Assembly (NCBI GenBank): GCA_021325145.1
Contig: JAJPHR010000110.1
Span: 1 to 64,000, forward strand
Length of the DNA: 64,000 bases
DNA from: Verrucomicrobiota bacterium
GTDB lineage: Bacteria; Verrucomicrobiota; Verrucomicrobiia; Limisphaerales; Pedosphaeraceae
Direction of reading: 5' to 3'
Shown here: positions 41,705 to 50,412 of the stretch, piece after piece
Layout: each line of letters begins with the position of its first letter
Position numbering within the stretch: the first letter of the stretch is position 1
Made by a program: the position numbers and the translations under genes
The notes under the pieces: model-generated
Told to the model about the DNA's origin: nothing
What the model saw: only the letters and a program-made list of their open reading frames with translations
The model's database searches: none

Positions 41705-44452
41705 ATGGCTAAGACATCCAGTAAAAAAGACAAGTACGTGTATTTGTTCGGTGAGAAGAAGGCCGACGGCGACGGTTCGATGAAGGCGTTGCTCGGCGGC
41801 AAGGGGGCGAATCTCGCCGAAATGACCCGCATCGGCCTGCCGGTGCCTCCCGGGTTCACCATTACCACCGAGGTTTGCACTTATTATTACGCGAACAAGC
41901 GGACCTACCCCAAGATTCTGAACGCGCAAGTCAAGGACGGCGTGACCTTTCTCGAACGCGCGCTGGGCAAGAAGTTCGGCGACATGCAAAAGCCGCTGCT
42001 CGTATCCGTCCGCTCTGGCGCGCGCGATTCCATGCCGGGCATGATGGACACCATCCTCAATCTCGGCCTGAACGACAAGACGGTGCTCGCGCTGGCCAAT
42101 TACAGCAACAACGAGCGCTTTGCCTGGGATTGCTATCGCCGGTTCATCCAGATGTACGGCGATGTGGTGATGGGTGTGCAAAAGCGTTCCGGCGAGGATC
42201 ATGAGCCGTTTGAAGTGGTCATTCACGCCCTCAAGCACGATCGCCACGAGGAAGACGTGGAAGACACGAAGCTGAGCGTGGACGATCTCAAGGAACTGGT
42301 GGATCGCTTCAAGGCGTTGATCCGGGAGCGCACCGGCAAGGAGTTCCCGCAGGACCCATGGCAGCAGCTTTGGGGCGCCGTGGGCGCGGTGTTCGGTTCC
42401 TGGATGAACGATCGGGCCATGGTGTATCGCCGCAAATACAACATTCCTTCGGAATGGGGGACGGCGGTCAATGTGCAGGCGATGGTCTATGGCAACACGG
42501 GTGACAATTCCGGTTCCGGCGTGGCTTTCACGCGCGATCCGGCCACGGGTGAAAAGATTTTCTACGGCGAATTTCTCATCAACGCCCAGGGCGAAGACGT
42601 GGTGGCCGGCGTGCGCACACCGGAACCGGTGGCGGAACTGAAGAAACAGATGCCCGCCGCTTTCGCTGAGTTGGAGAGCATCCGCAAGACGCTCGAAACT
42701 CATTTCAAGGACGTGCAGGACTTCGAGTTTACGATTGAAGAAGGCGTCGTTTTCATGCTTCAAACCCGCAACGGCAAACGCACCGGCCTGGCGGCGGTCC
42801 GTTTTGCCATCGAGATGGAGAAGGAAAAACTCATCGATTGGAAGACGGCCATCCGCCGCGTTCCGGCGGATCAACTCGACCAGGTGCTGGCGCCGGTGTT
42901 CGATCGCAAGGCGATCAAGGCGGCCGAGTGCATTGCCAGGGGCCTGCCCGCCGGTCCCGGCGCGGCCAGCGGCAAGTTGTATTTGAACGCCGAGCGCGCC
43001 GTGGAAGCGGCGGCGAAGGGCGAAAAGGTTTTGTTGGTCCGCAACGAGACTTCGCCGGAAGACTTGCGCGGGATGATTGCCGCCGAGGGCATTCTGACCG
43101 CCAAGGGCGGCGTGAGTTCGCATGCGGCGCTGGTGGCGCGGCAGATGGGCAAGGTTTGTGTTTGCGGCGCGAGCGCGTTGCAGATCGATTACGGAGCCAA
43201 GACGGTTTCAGTCGCGGGCCGGACCTTCAAGGAAGGCGATGCCATTTCGATCAATGGCACCGCGGGCGAAGTTTATCCCGGCGAAATCAAGACCGCCGCT
43301 TCGGAAATCGTTCAGGTGCTCGTCGAGAAATCGCTTGAGGCCAAGGAGAGCCCGACGTACCAAATGTTCAAGCGGCTGATGGATTGGTGCTCGAAGGTGA
43401 CGCGTCTCCAGGTGCGCACCAACGCCGACACTCCGGAGCAGACGGCGAATGCCGTGGCGTTCGGCGCCAGCGGCATCGGCCTCTGCCGCACGGAACACAT
43501 GTTCTTCGAAGGCGACCGCATCGACGCCATGCGCGAGATGATTCTTGCCGAGAAGACGGATGATCGGAAGGCGGCGCTGGCCAAGTTGCTGCCGTACCAG
43601 AAGGCGGACTTCATCGGCATCTTCAAGGATCTTAATGGACTTCCGGCGACGATTCGCTTCCTCGATCCGCCGTTGCACGAGTTTCTGCCGCACGATCACG
43701 GCGCGCAGAATCTGCTGGCCCAAAAACTCGGGCTGAGCGTGGATAAAATTTCCAAGCGCGTCCATGAGTTGCACGAGTTCAATCCCATGCTGGGGTTCCG
43801 CGGTTGCCGGCTCGGGCTGGTTTATCCGGAAATTTCCGAGATGCAGGCGCGCGCGGTTTTCGAAGCCGCCGCCGAGGTGCAGAAGCAGGGCATCAAGGTT
43901 AAACCTGAGATCATGATTCCGCTCGTCGGTTTCAAGCGGGAACTCGACCTTCAAGTCGAGATCGTCCACCGCGTCGCCAAGGAAGTGATGGCGGAGAAGA
44001 AGGTTAAGCTGAATTACATGGTCGGCACCATGATCGAAGTGCCTCGCGGCGCTTTGACCGCCGATGAAATCGCGCACACCGCCGAGTTCTTCAGCTTCGG
44101 CACGAATGACCTGACGCAAACCGGTTTGGGCATGAGCCGCGATGATTCCGGCTCGTTCCTGCCGGCTTACCAGGAGGCCGAAATCCTGAAGAAGAATCCG
44201 TTTGCGTCGATCGACCAGGCGGGCATCGGCCAGCTCATGCAGATTGCTGTCGAGAAGGGTCGCAAGACGCGGCCCGACATCAAGCTCGGCATCTGCGGCG
44301 AGCACGGCGGTGATCCCGACAGCGTGAAGTTCTGCCATCGCATCGGGTTGAGCTACGTGAGTTGCTCACCGTTCCGCGTGCCTGTTGCGCGCCTCGCGGC
44401 GGCGCAGGCTGCCCTGGAAGAAGAAGCGGCGAAGAAGGCGAAGAAGAAATAA
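41705..44452 (+). CDS. ppdK: Pyruvate, phosphate dikinase
   Basis: Interconverts pyruvate and phosphoenolpyruvate with ATP and phosphate. At 915 residues it is full-length: nucleotide-binding part (YLFGEKKADGDGSMKALLGG, KGANLAEMTRIGLPVPPGFT), catalytic His in GGVSSHAALVARQMGK (about 471), and the PEP/pyruvate barrel with IGLCRTEHMFFE, PMLGFRGCRLG, SFGTNDLTQTGLGMSRDD and the Cys in LGICGEHGGDP (about 864). A Lys-rich tail ends AKKAKKK. ATG 41705 is preferred to GTG 41690 because MAKTSSKKDKYVYLFGEK matches the usual start. Its terminator is shared in position with the convergent leuS. Confidence 0.97.
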   Translation: MAKTSSKKDKYVYLFGEKKADGDGSMKALLGGKGANLAEMTRIGLPVPPGFTITTEVCTYYYANKRTYPKILNAQVKDGVTFLERALGKKFGDMQKPLLVSVRSGARDSMPGMMDTILNLGLNDKTVLALANYSNNERFAWDCYRRFIQMYGDVVMGVQKRSGEDHEPFEVVIHALKHDRHEEDVEDTKLSVDDLKELVDRFKALIRERTGKEFPQDPWQQLWGAVGAVFGSWMNDRAMVYRRKYNIPSEWGTAVNVQAMVYGNTGDNSGSGVAFTRDPATGEKIFYGEFLINAQGEDVVAGVRTPEPVAELKKQMPAAFAELESIRKTLETHFKDVQDFEFTIEEGVVFMLQTRNGKRTGLAAVRFAIEMEKEKLIDWKTAIRRVPADQLDQVLAPVFDRKAIKAAECIARGLPAGPGAASGKLYLNAERAVEAAAKGEKVLLVRNETSPEDLRGMIAAEGILTAKGGVSSHAALVARQMGKVCVCGASALQIDYGAKTVSVAGRTFKEGDAISINGTAGEVYPGEIKTAASEIVQVLVEKSLEAKESPTYQMFKRLMDWCSKVTRLQVRTNADTPEQTANAVAFGASGIGLCRTEHMFFEGDRIDAMREMILAEKTDDRKAALAKLLPYQKADFIGIFKDLNGLPATIRFLDPPLHEFLPHDHGAQNLLAQKLGLSVDKISKRVHELHEFNPMLGFRGCRLGLVYPEISEMQARAVFEAAAEVQKQGIKVKPEIMIPLVGFKRELDLQVEIVHRVAKEVMAEKKVKLNYMVGTMIEVPRGALTADEIAHTAEFFSFGTNDLTQTGLGMSRDDSGSFLPAYQEAEILKKNPFASIDQAGIGQLMQIAVEKGRKTRPDIKLGICGEHGGDPDSVKFCHRIGLSYVSCSPFRVPVARLAAAQAALEEEAAKKAKKK

Positions 44453-44482
44453 CGGGCTGGTCGGAAGTTATTCTGAAATCAG

Positions 44483-44518
44483 ACAGCCGTCCGGTTCGCC
44501 GGACGGCTGTTTTGCTTT
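44483..44518 (+). terminator. Rho-independent terminator of ppdK
   Basis: A perfect 12-bp stem, ACAGCCGTCCGG, loop TTCG, CCGGACGGCTGT, followed by TTTGCTTT. It lies 30 nt after the ppdK stop and could also work on the opposite strand for leuS, though the T-tract is on the ppdK side. Confidence 0.9.
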
Positions 44519-44556
44519 GCGATTCATCCCTGGAAAATCAGGGTGACAATTCCGAA

Positions 44557-47295
44557 CTACCCGACCACGATATTCACCAATTTTTTGGGCAGGACGATGA
44601 TCTTCTTGATTGCTTTGCCTTCAATGAAAGGTTTCACCTTATCGCTCGCCAAGGCAACTGATTCCATTTGCGCCTGGTTTGCGTCGGCGGGCACGATGAT
44701 TCGGTCGCGCAATTTGCCGTTTACCTGCACCGGGATTTCCAGAGTGCTTTCCACGAGCAAAGCGGGATCATATTTCGGCCAGGGCACGTAAGCCAGGGTT
44801 GCCGGCTGATCGGTCCGCCCCGCATTAAGCCTTGCAAACAACTCCTCGGCCAAATGCGGCGCGAACGGTTGCAATAGCGTTAGGAAATCGCGCATCACTG
44901 AGGCCGGCTTCACTTCCCAGGTGATGGCTTCATTTACGAATACCATCAGTGCTGAAATGGCGGTGTTAAACCGGAGTCCGTCCAAATCTTCCGTCACTTT
45001 CTTGATGGCGGCATGGAGGGTCTTGAGTTGAGCTGGAGTGGCTTCAGCTTCACGGACCGTGGCACTTGGCCGGATTTGGTTCAAAAGCTCGGGACCTTTG
45101 TTCGCGGCAGTGGTCGCGGTTTGTTCGAAATCCGTTTCGCTTTGCTCATCCACGAACAAACGCCAAACACGACCGAGGAACCGGTAAACTCCCTCGACGT
45201 TCTTCGTGCTCCAGGGCTTTACGTCCTGCAACGGACCCATGAACATTTCGTAGAGCCGAAGCGCGTCGGCGCCATACTCGGAAACCATGTCGTCGGGATT
45301 GACGACATTACCTCGCGCCTTGGACATCTTCTGTCCGTCCTCTCCGAGAATCAGCCCTTGATTCACGAGCTTGAAAAACGGCTCCGGCGTCGAGACATAC
45401 CCCAAATCAAACAACACCTTGTGCCAGAACCGTGCATAAAGCAGATGCAATACTGCATGCTCCGTTCCACCGACATACAAATCCACCCCCGGCGTGGGTC
45501 CGGATTTCGGATTTCGGATTTCGGATTTCGGATTTATCTCAGTCCCCATCCAATACCCTTCCGCCTGCCTGTCTACAAACCCGTTTGGATTCCGCGCATC
45601 AAGGAAGCGCAAATAATACCAGCAACTCCCGGCCCATTGAGGCATCGTGTTCGTTTCCCGCGTTGAGCCGTCCGGCAAGGTCACCCAATCCTTCGCGCGG
45701 GCGAGGGGCGGCTGGCCTTCGGCGGTCGGCTTGTAATCGTCCAATGCAGGTGGGAGCACCGGCAGCGCTGATTCCGGCAGCGCCTCGTGGTGGCCATTCT
45801 TCCAGATAATCGGGAATGGTTCGCCCCAATATCTTTGGCGGCTGAAAAGCCAGTCGCGCAGTTTGTAATTGATTGTCTTTTTTCCGAGGCGTTTTTGTTC
45901 CAGCCAGGCCGTAATCTTCCTTTTGGCTTCGGCGGTGGGCAATCCGTTCAGCGAGATTTCCCTGTTGGCGGAATTGACTGCCGTACCTTCATCGACAAAT
46001 CCCTGCCAGTCGATCTTCGGATCGGGTGGCTGGACGACCTGAATGATCGGGAGATTGAACTTTTGGGCGAACTCGAAGTCGCGCGTGTCATGGCCGGGCA
46101 CCGCCATGATTGCACCGGTTCCGTAACTCGCGAGCACATAATCCGCAATCCAGATTGGAACCTGCTGTCCAGTCACAGGGTTGATCGCGTAAGCCCCGGT
46201 GAATACGCCGGTCTTTTCCTTTGCCAACTCGGTCCGTTCCAGGTCACTTCGGCCGGCGGCGAACTCCTTATACTTCCTGACCGCCTCGCTTTGTGCGTCC
46301 GTGGTGATTTCGTTTACTAATTTATGTTCCGGTGAGAGCACCATGTACGTCGCTCCGAACAATGTGTCCGGACGGGTCGTGAAGACCCGAATGACCCCTC
46401 CCAATGCCGCGCTCCGCGCTCCGCGCTCCGCAATCGGGAAGTCCACTTCTGCGCCTTCGCTCCGCCCAATCCAGTTCCGCTGCATTTCCTTGAGCGAATG
46501 GCTCCACTCAATATTTTCGAGATCGTTGAGCAATCGCTCGGCGTACGCGGTGATGCGGAGCATCCACTGGCGCATCGGTTTACGGATGACCGGGAAGCCG
46601 CCCACTTCGCTTTTGCCGTCAATCACTTCCTCATTGGCCAGGACGGTGCCGAGTTCCGGGCACCAATTCACCGGCGCTTCGGACACGTACGCCAGGCGAT
46701 GATTGTCGCGGTGATTCCGTTTTTCCTCCTCGGATTTGAGTTCGAGCGGGTAGGGGAGCGTTTCAATCGGCTCCGCCTTGTTCGTTTCGGGGTTGAACCA
46801 GGAATTGTAGAGCTTCAGGAAAATCCATTGTGTCCATTTGAAATAATCCGGGTCAGTGGTGTCCACCTCGCGCGTCCAATCGTAGCTGAAGCCAAGCGAT
46901 TTGATTTGGCGCTTGAAGGTGGTGATGTTTTGTTCGGTCGTCTGGCGCGGGTGCTGGCCGGTCTTGACGGCGTATTGCTCCGCCGGGAGGCCGAACGCAT
47001 CCCAACCCATCGGGTGCAGGACGTTATACCCGAGCGCACGCCGATAGCGCGCGAGGATGTCCGTGGCCGTGTAACCTTCCGGATGGCCCACATGCAAACC
47101 CGCGCCCGAAGGGTAGGGGAACATATCCAACACGTAGTATTTCGGAGGCAGGCTGCTGTGCCTCCGGGCGAAAGGGTGAGCGGGCGGAATTGTCTCGCCC
47201 GGGTTCCAGGCGCGAAAAGTCTGTTGCTGATCCCAAATGGCTTGCCATTTCGGTTCAATCAAATCAAACGGATACTGTTTGCGGCCAATCGACAT
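44557..47295 (-). CDS. leuS: Leucyl-tRNA synthetase with two heptanucleotide-repeat inserts
   Basis: 912 residues. Class Ia motifs: PYPSGAGLHVGHPEGY (HIGH, about 68), the CP1 editing domain with VFTTRPDTLFG (about 307) and GTGAIMAVPGHDTRD, and GQKMSKARGN (KMSKS, about 655). Two inserts come from DNA repeats: ERGARSAA at about 292, encoded by (GCGCTCC)3, and NPKSEIRNPKSG at about 592, encoded by (GGATTTC)5. Both leave the reading frame and motifs intact. The start ATG 47295 (MSIGRKQYPFDLIEPKWQ) fits the family; the longer upstream reading does not. Cytoplasmic, essential. Confidence 0.97.
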   Translation of the reverse strand: MSIGRKQYPFDLIEPKWQAIWDQQQTFRAWNPGETIPPAHPFARRHSSLPPKYYVLDMFPYPSGAGLHVGHPEGYTATDILARYRRALGYNVLHPMGWDAFGLPAEQYAVKTGQHPRQTTEQNITTFKRQIKSLGFSYDWTREVDTTDPDYFKWTQWIFLKLYNSWFNPETNKAEPIETLPYPLELKSEEEKRNHRDNHRLAYVSEAPVNWCPELGTVLANEEVIDGKSEVGGFPVIRKPMRQWMLRITAYAERLLNDLENIEWSHSLKEMQRNWIGRSEGAEVDFPIAERGARSAALGGVIRVFTTRPDTLFGATYMVLSPEHKLVNEITTDAQSEAVRKYKEFAAGRSDLERTELAKEKTGVFTGAYAINPVTGQQVPIWIADYVLASYGTGAIMAVPGHDTRDFEFAQKFNLPIIQVVQPPDPKIDWQGFVDEGTAVNSANREISLNGLPTAEAKRKITAWLEQKRLGKKTINYKLRDWLFSRQRYWGEPFPIIWKNGHHEALPESALPVLPPALDDYKPTAEGQPPLARAKDWVTLPDGSTRETNTMPQWAGSCWYYLRFLDARNPNGFVDRQAEGYWMGTEINPKSEIRNPKSGPTPGVDLYVGGTEHAVLHLLYARFWHKVLFDLGYVSTPEPFFKLVNQGLILGEDGQKMSKARGNVVNPDDMVSEYGADALRLYEMFMGPLQDVKPWSTKNVEGVYRFLGRVWRLFVDEQSETDFEQTATTAANKGPELLNQIRPSATVREAEATPAQLKTLHAAIKKVTEDLDGLRFNTAISALMVFVNEAITWEVKPASVMRDFLTLLQPFAPHLAEELFARLNAGRTDQPATLAYVPWPKYDPALLVESTLEIPVQVNGKLRDRIIVPADANQAQMESVALASDKVKPFIEGKAIKKIIVLPKKLVNIVVG
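45502..45535. repeat. Heptanucleotide tandem repeat (GGATTTC)4.9 inside leuS
   Basis: Four full copies plus a six-base partial unit. On the coding strand it reads GAAATCC repeated, translating to NPKSEIR over 21 nt. It is located in the segment before VDLYVGGTEHAV. Confidence 0.95.
46409..46431. repeat. Heptanucleotide tandem repeat (GCGCTCC)3.3 inside leuS
   Basis: Three full units at 46409-46429 plus GC. The coding strand translates to the AERGARSAA insert just before the CP1 editing motif. Confidence 0.9.
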
Positions 47296-47552
47296 AGGCT
47301 CGAAATAGTGATGAATCCCGCACTTCAGGGCAATGGCAGAATTCCAAGTGGAAACCAGCGTCCATCCGGGGAAAGCCATGGCATGGCATAGGCAGTGCGG
47401 CCCATCCCTCAAACCCTGCCACTCGGAAATACACCCATCCATAATCGACCATCAGCGCCGTTCAATCAACCCCATGTCAACTTTGGGGCGGACTGTCGCG
47501 GCACTGCAAGCCGGAGGATGCTGGTGTGGAGACAGCCCCGGGGCAATGGCCA

Positions 47553-47582
47553 TTGAAAAGGTTGTAATCAATTAATAATTAT
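47553..47582 (+). promoter_or_regulatory. Candidate promoter for the 904-aa exported protein
   Basis: TTGAAA (47553-47558), 18-nt spacer, AATTAT (47577-47582, 4 of 6), in an AT-rich patch in otherwise GC-rich DNA. The predicted leader to ATG 47657 is about 68 nt. Confidence 0.4.
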
Positions 47583-47656
47583 GATATTTATACCGCGATG
47601 TCCAATTATGGCCCGTTGGAATGCCGGTGTTTTTGACTGCCGATTGACGAAACCGG

Positions 47657-50371
47657 ATGGTACAAATCAGAACAAAACCTAATAAAACATTAGACGCTCA
47701 GGTGTTGACGACTTGGTTGCCACTGGCCGTGCTGATCCTTGTGCTTGCGGCGCCGCGCGTCGCGCGCGCTGCCGGCATTACGTGGGGAGCGGCGATCGCC
47801 ATCTCGGGCGACACCGATGTGCTTACCAATGGAACGTTCGCCTACGCTTATGATTGGGCCAACAACAATCAAGTGGTGAACGGCGTGAGTTTTACCGGGT
47901 CTTCGAGCTCCACGTCCGGCGGGGTGAACGTCGCGCTCAGCGGCTTCAATAACCGGAATGGCACTGCGTTTAACTCCGCGAGCAACCCGTTCGCTTCATT
48001 GTCAACGGCCTACACGAACATTCTGGTGGGTGCAGCCTACATCAATGGCGTGATCCCAGTGGTGGTGACGCTCAACAACTTGACGGTCGGCCACCTCTAT
48101 GCTGTGCAAGTGTGGGTCAATGATCCCCGGGGAGGCAGCACTGCCACACGTACGGAGACCATCACCAGCAGTGGCGGGAATACCAACACGCTGCTGTATG
48201 ATTTGACCGCCAGCGCCGGCGGCGCCGGCCAATACACGATCGGCACCTTCACGGCGGGCGCGTCCAGCCAATCCTTCACGCTGACGGGGAATGCCTCGAC
48301 CCAGTTGAATGCGTTGCAATTGCGCGACTTGACGGGCGGCCCCATCCCCCAGCCACAGGCTCAATGGGTTCATCCGGGCCCCAACGGCACGCTGGTTTAT
48401 TACCTCGATAATATGAGCAATCGGATTCCCGATTTTTCATTTGCGGGCTACATGGGCGGGGGCGTGTCGTTGCCGTCTGTTCCCGTCAAACAGACGATCA
48501 CGCCCATTGGTGGAGACAATACCGCCAATGTCCAAAACGCGATCAATGCGGTCTCCGCCCTGTCACCGGACGCCAACGGTTTCCGCGGTGCGGTGCTGCT
48601 CAAAGCGGGCACTTATACAATCGCAGGCACGCTCTCGATCAGCGCCGGGGGAGTGGTGTTGCGCGGCGAAGGCAACGATACCAACACCGGCACCATCCTG
48701 CTCGTGACCGGGCTGGCCCGAAACGTCATTACCGTCGGGGGCACTGGTTCCTGGTCGAAGACGGGCAGCACGTACACGATTACGAACAACTACGTTCCCC
48801 TGGGCGCGACGAACTTCGGGGTGAATGATGCTTCGACTTTTGCCGTGGGGAATTCGATCGTGGTTCAACGCCCGCAGACACTGCCTTGGGTCAGTGCGCT
48901 GGGCATGGATCTGCTGACCAATCCATGGCCGGCGGGCAGCGGGTTGTATTTCGAGCGGCAGATTAAGGCCGTCAGCGGAAATCAAATCACGGTTGACGTT
49001 CCCCTGTGCAGTCCCATCGAGCAGGATTGGACGACGGGCCAGGTCTTTCACGTGACAGATTCGGCGCGCATTCAACAAGTCGGGATCGAGAATCTTTGCG
49101 GTGTCGGCCAGATTGCCGATTATCCGAGCAATATTCTGAGCGGCTGTTTCATCGTTTATCAGAATCTCAAGAACGGCTGGGTGCAGGATGTGTTGATGTC
49201 CGGTTGGGGGAACGGCATCAGCCTTAATTCCGGCTTGAAATGGTGCACGGTGCAGGATTGCCAGTATATCAATCCCGCCACGGGCACTTCCTCGGCCGCG
49301 CCCGCGGCATACACGATTGGGAACTCCGGCGCAATGTGCCTGTTCCAGCGGTGCACTTCGGACGGCGGATATTATCACATCATGGTCACGCAAGCCGGCA
49401 CGCCGGGACCGAATGTGTTCCTGAATTTCACGTGCACCGGCACGCATTATAACGGCGGGCCCCATCAGCGCTGGGCGGTGGGGGCGCTGCACGACAACAT
49501 CAACATGGCGGCGGACAGCCAGGGAGGCTACACGCCGTACCTGGCGATCAACAATCGCGGCAATGACGGCAGCGGGCAGGGCTGGGCCGCCGGCTTCAGC
49601 CTCATGTACAACTGCCAGGTGCCGCAGTTTCAACTGGAGCAACCTTGCCTGGTCACCAACCATTACAATTGGGCCATCGGCGGCATGGGCTCGATTCAGC
49701 AATACCCCTTTAGCACCAATGCGGTCGGGACGAACGGCATTTATGACACGCTTGGGGCCATTGTCAGCCCGCAGAGTCTCTATCTGGAACAATTGCGAGA
49801 GCGGCTCGGACCGGCGGCGGTCCAGAACATCGGCTACGCCCTGCTTACAGTGGCCGCAACGCCATCGGCGCAGTCTGTGCTGCCGGGCAACCGAGCCGCG
49901 TTCACCGTGAACGTTGGGGCGACGAATCATTTTAATGAAACGGTGACGCTTAATGTCAGCGGCTTGCCGGTTGGAAGCAGCGCGAGCTTTGATACGAATT
50001 CAATCGCCGGTTCCGGCTTGGCCATTTTGACCGTCACAACCTCAAGTTCGACAGCCACCGGTAATTATCCTCTCAGCATCAACGCGATTGACGGAAATCT
50101 GACCAACACTGTCACGATCAATTTAGCCGTCGTACCGAACAAGCTGCGCATTACCACCATTTCCAGCCTTGGAAGCAACCTGGTCTTGAGCGGCACGGGC
50201 GGTTTGACGAATGGGACCTACCACGTTTTGGCCACGACGAATGTGGCCTGGCCGTTGGTCAACTGGAGCGTGGTGGCGACGGGCCAGTTCGATGGCGGTG
50301 GGAATTTCAGTTTTACCAACTCGGCGAACCCGAACTTACAGAGCCGGTTTTTCCTGCTGCAAGTGCCCTAA
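47657..50371 (+). CDS. Large exported beta-helix (pectin lyase fold) protein with shared C-terminal tail
   Basis: 904 residues. Signal peptide (LPLAVLILVLAAPRVARA). Residues about 45-230 form a beta-sandwich-like domain. Residues about 235-720 begin GPNGTLVYYLDNMSNRIPDF and INAVSALSPDANGFRGAVLL, the opening of a beta-helix polysaccharide lyase or glycosidase, with rungs such as GIENLCGVGQ and CTVQDCQYINP. Residues about 730-800 are an Ig-like repeat (FTVNVGATNHFNETVTLNVS). The last 75 residues (GTYHVLATTNVAWPLVNW and FTNSANPN..RFFLLQVP) match the tail found on three other exported proteins here. The enzyme activity is not identified. Confidence 0.8.
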   Translation: MVQIRTKPNKTLDAQVLTTWLPLAVLILVLAAPRVARAAGITWGAAIAISGDTDVLTNGTFAYAYDWANNNQVVNGVSFTGSSSSTSGGVNVALSGFNNRNGTAFNSASNPFASLSTAYTNILVGAAYINGVIPVVVTLNNLTVGHLYAVQVWVNDPRGGSTATRTETITSSGGNTNTLLYDLTASAGGAGQYTIGTFTAGASSQSFTLTGNASTQLNALQLRDLTGGPIPQPQAQWVHPGPNGTLVYYLDNMSNRIPDFSFAGYMGGGVSLPSVPVKQTITPIGGDNTANVQNAINAVSALSPDANGFRGAVLLKAGTYTIAGTLSISAGGVVLRGEGNDTNTGTILLVTGLARNVITVGGTGSWSKTGSTYTITNNYVPLGATNFGVNDASTFAVGNSIVVQRPQTLPWVSALGMDLLTNPWPAGSGLYFERQIKAVSGNQITVDVPLCSPIEQDWTTGQVFHVTDSARIQQVGIENLCGVGQIADYPSNILSGCFIVYQNLKNGWVQDVLMSGWGNGISLNSGLKWCTVQDCQYINPATGTSSAAPAAYTIGNSGAMCLFQRCTSDGGYYHIMVTQAGTPGPNVFLNFTCTGTHYNGGPHQRWAVGALHDNINMAADSQGGYTPYLAINNRGNDGSGQGWAAGFSLMYNCQVPQFQLEQPCLVTNHYNWAIGGMGSIQQYPFSTNAVGTNGIYDTLGAIVSPQSLYLEQLRERLGPAAVQNIGYALLTVAATPSAQSVLPGNRAAFTVNVGATNHFNETVTLNVSGLPVGSSASFDTNSIAGSGLAILTVTTSSSTATGNYPLSINAIDGNLTNTVTINLAVVPNKLRITTISSLGSNLVLSGTGGLTNGTYHVLATTNVAWPLVNWSVVATGQFDGGGNFSFTNSANPNLQSRFFLLQVP

Positions 50372-50412
50372 AACAAAAAGGCTTTACGAACCGCATCGGG
50401 CCATGTCGTGCA

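Noticed and set aside
41252..43123. 623-residue open frame antisense to ppdK
   Set aside because: It mirrors the codons of the real gene ppdK on the other strand and has no domain; the real gene has all family motifs.
48563..49930. 455-residue frame antisense to the large beta-helix gene
   Set aside because: Shadow of a gene with a signal peptide and family structure.
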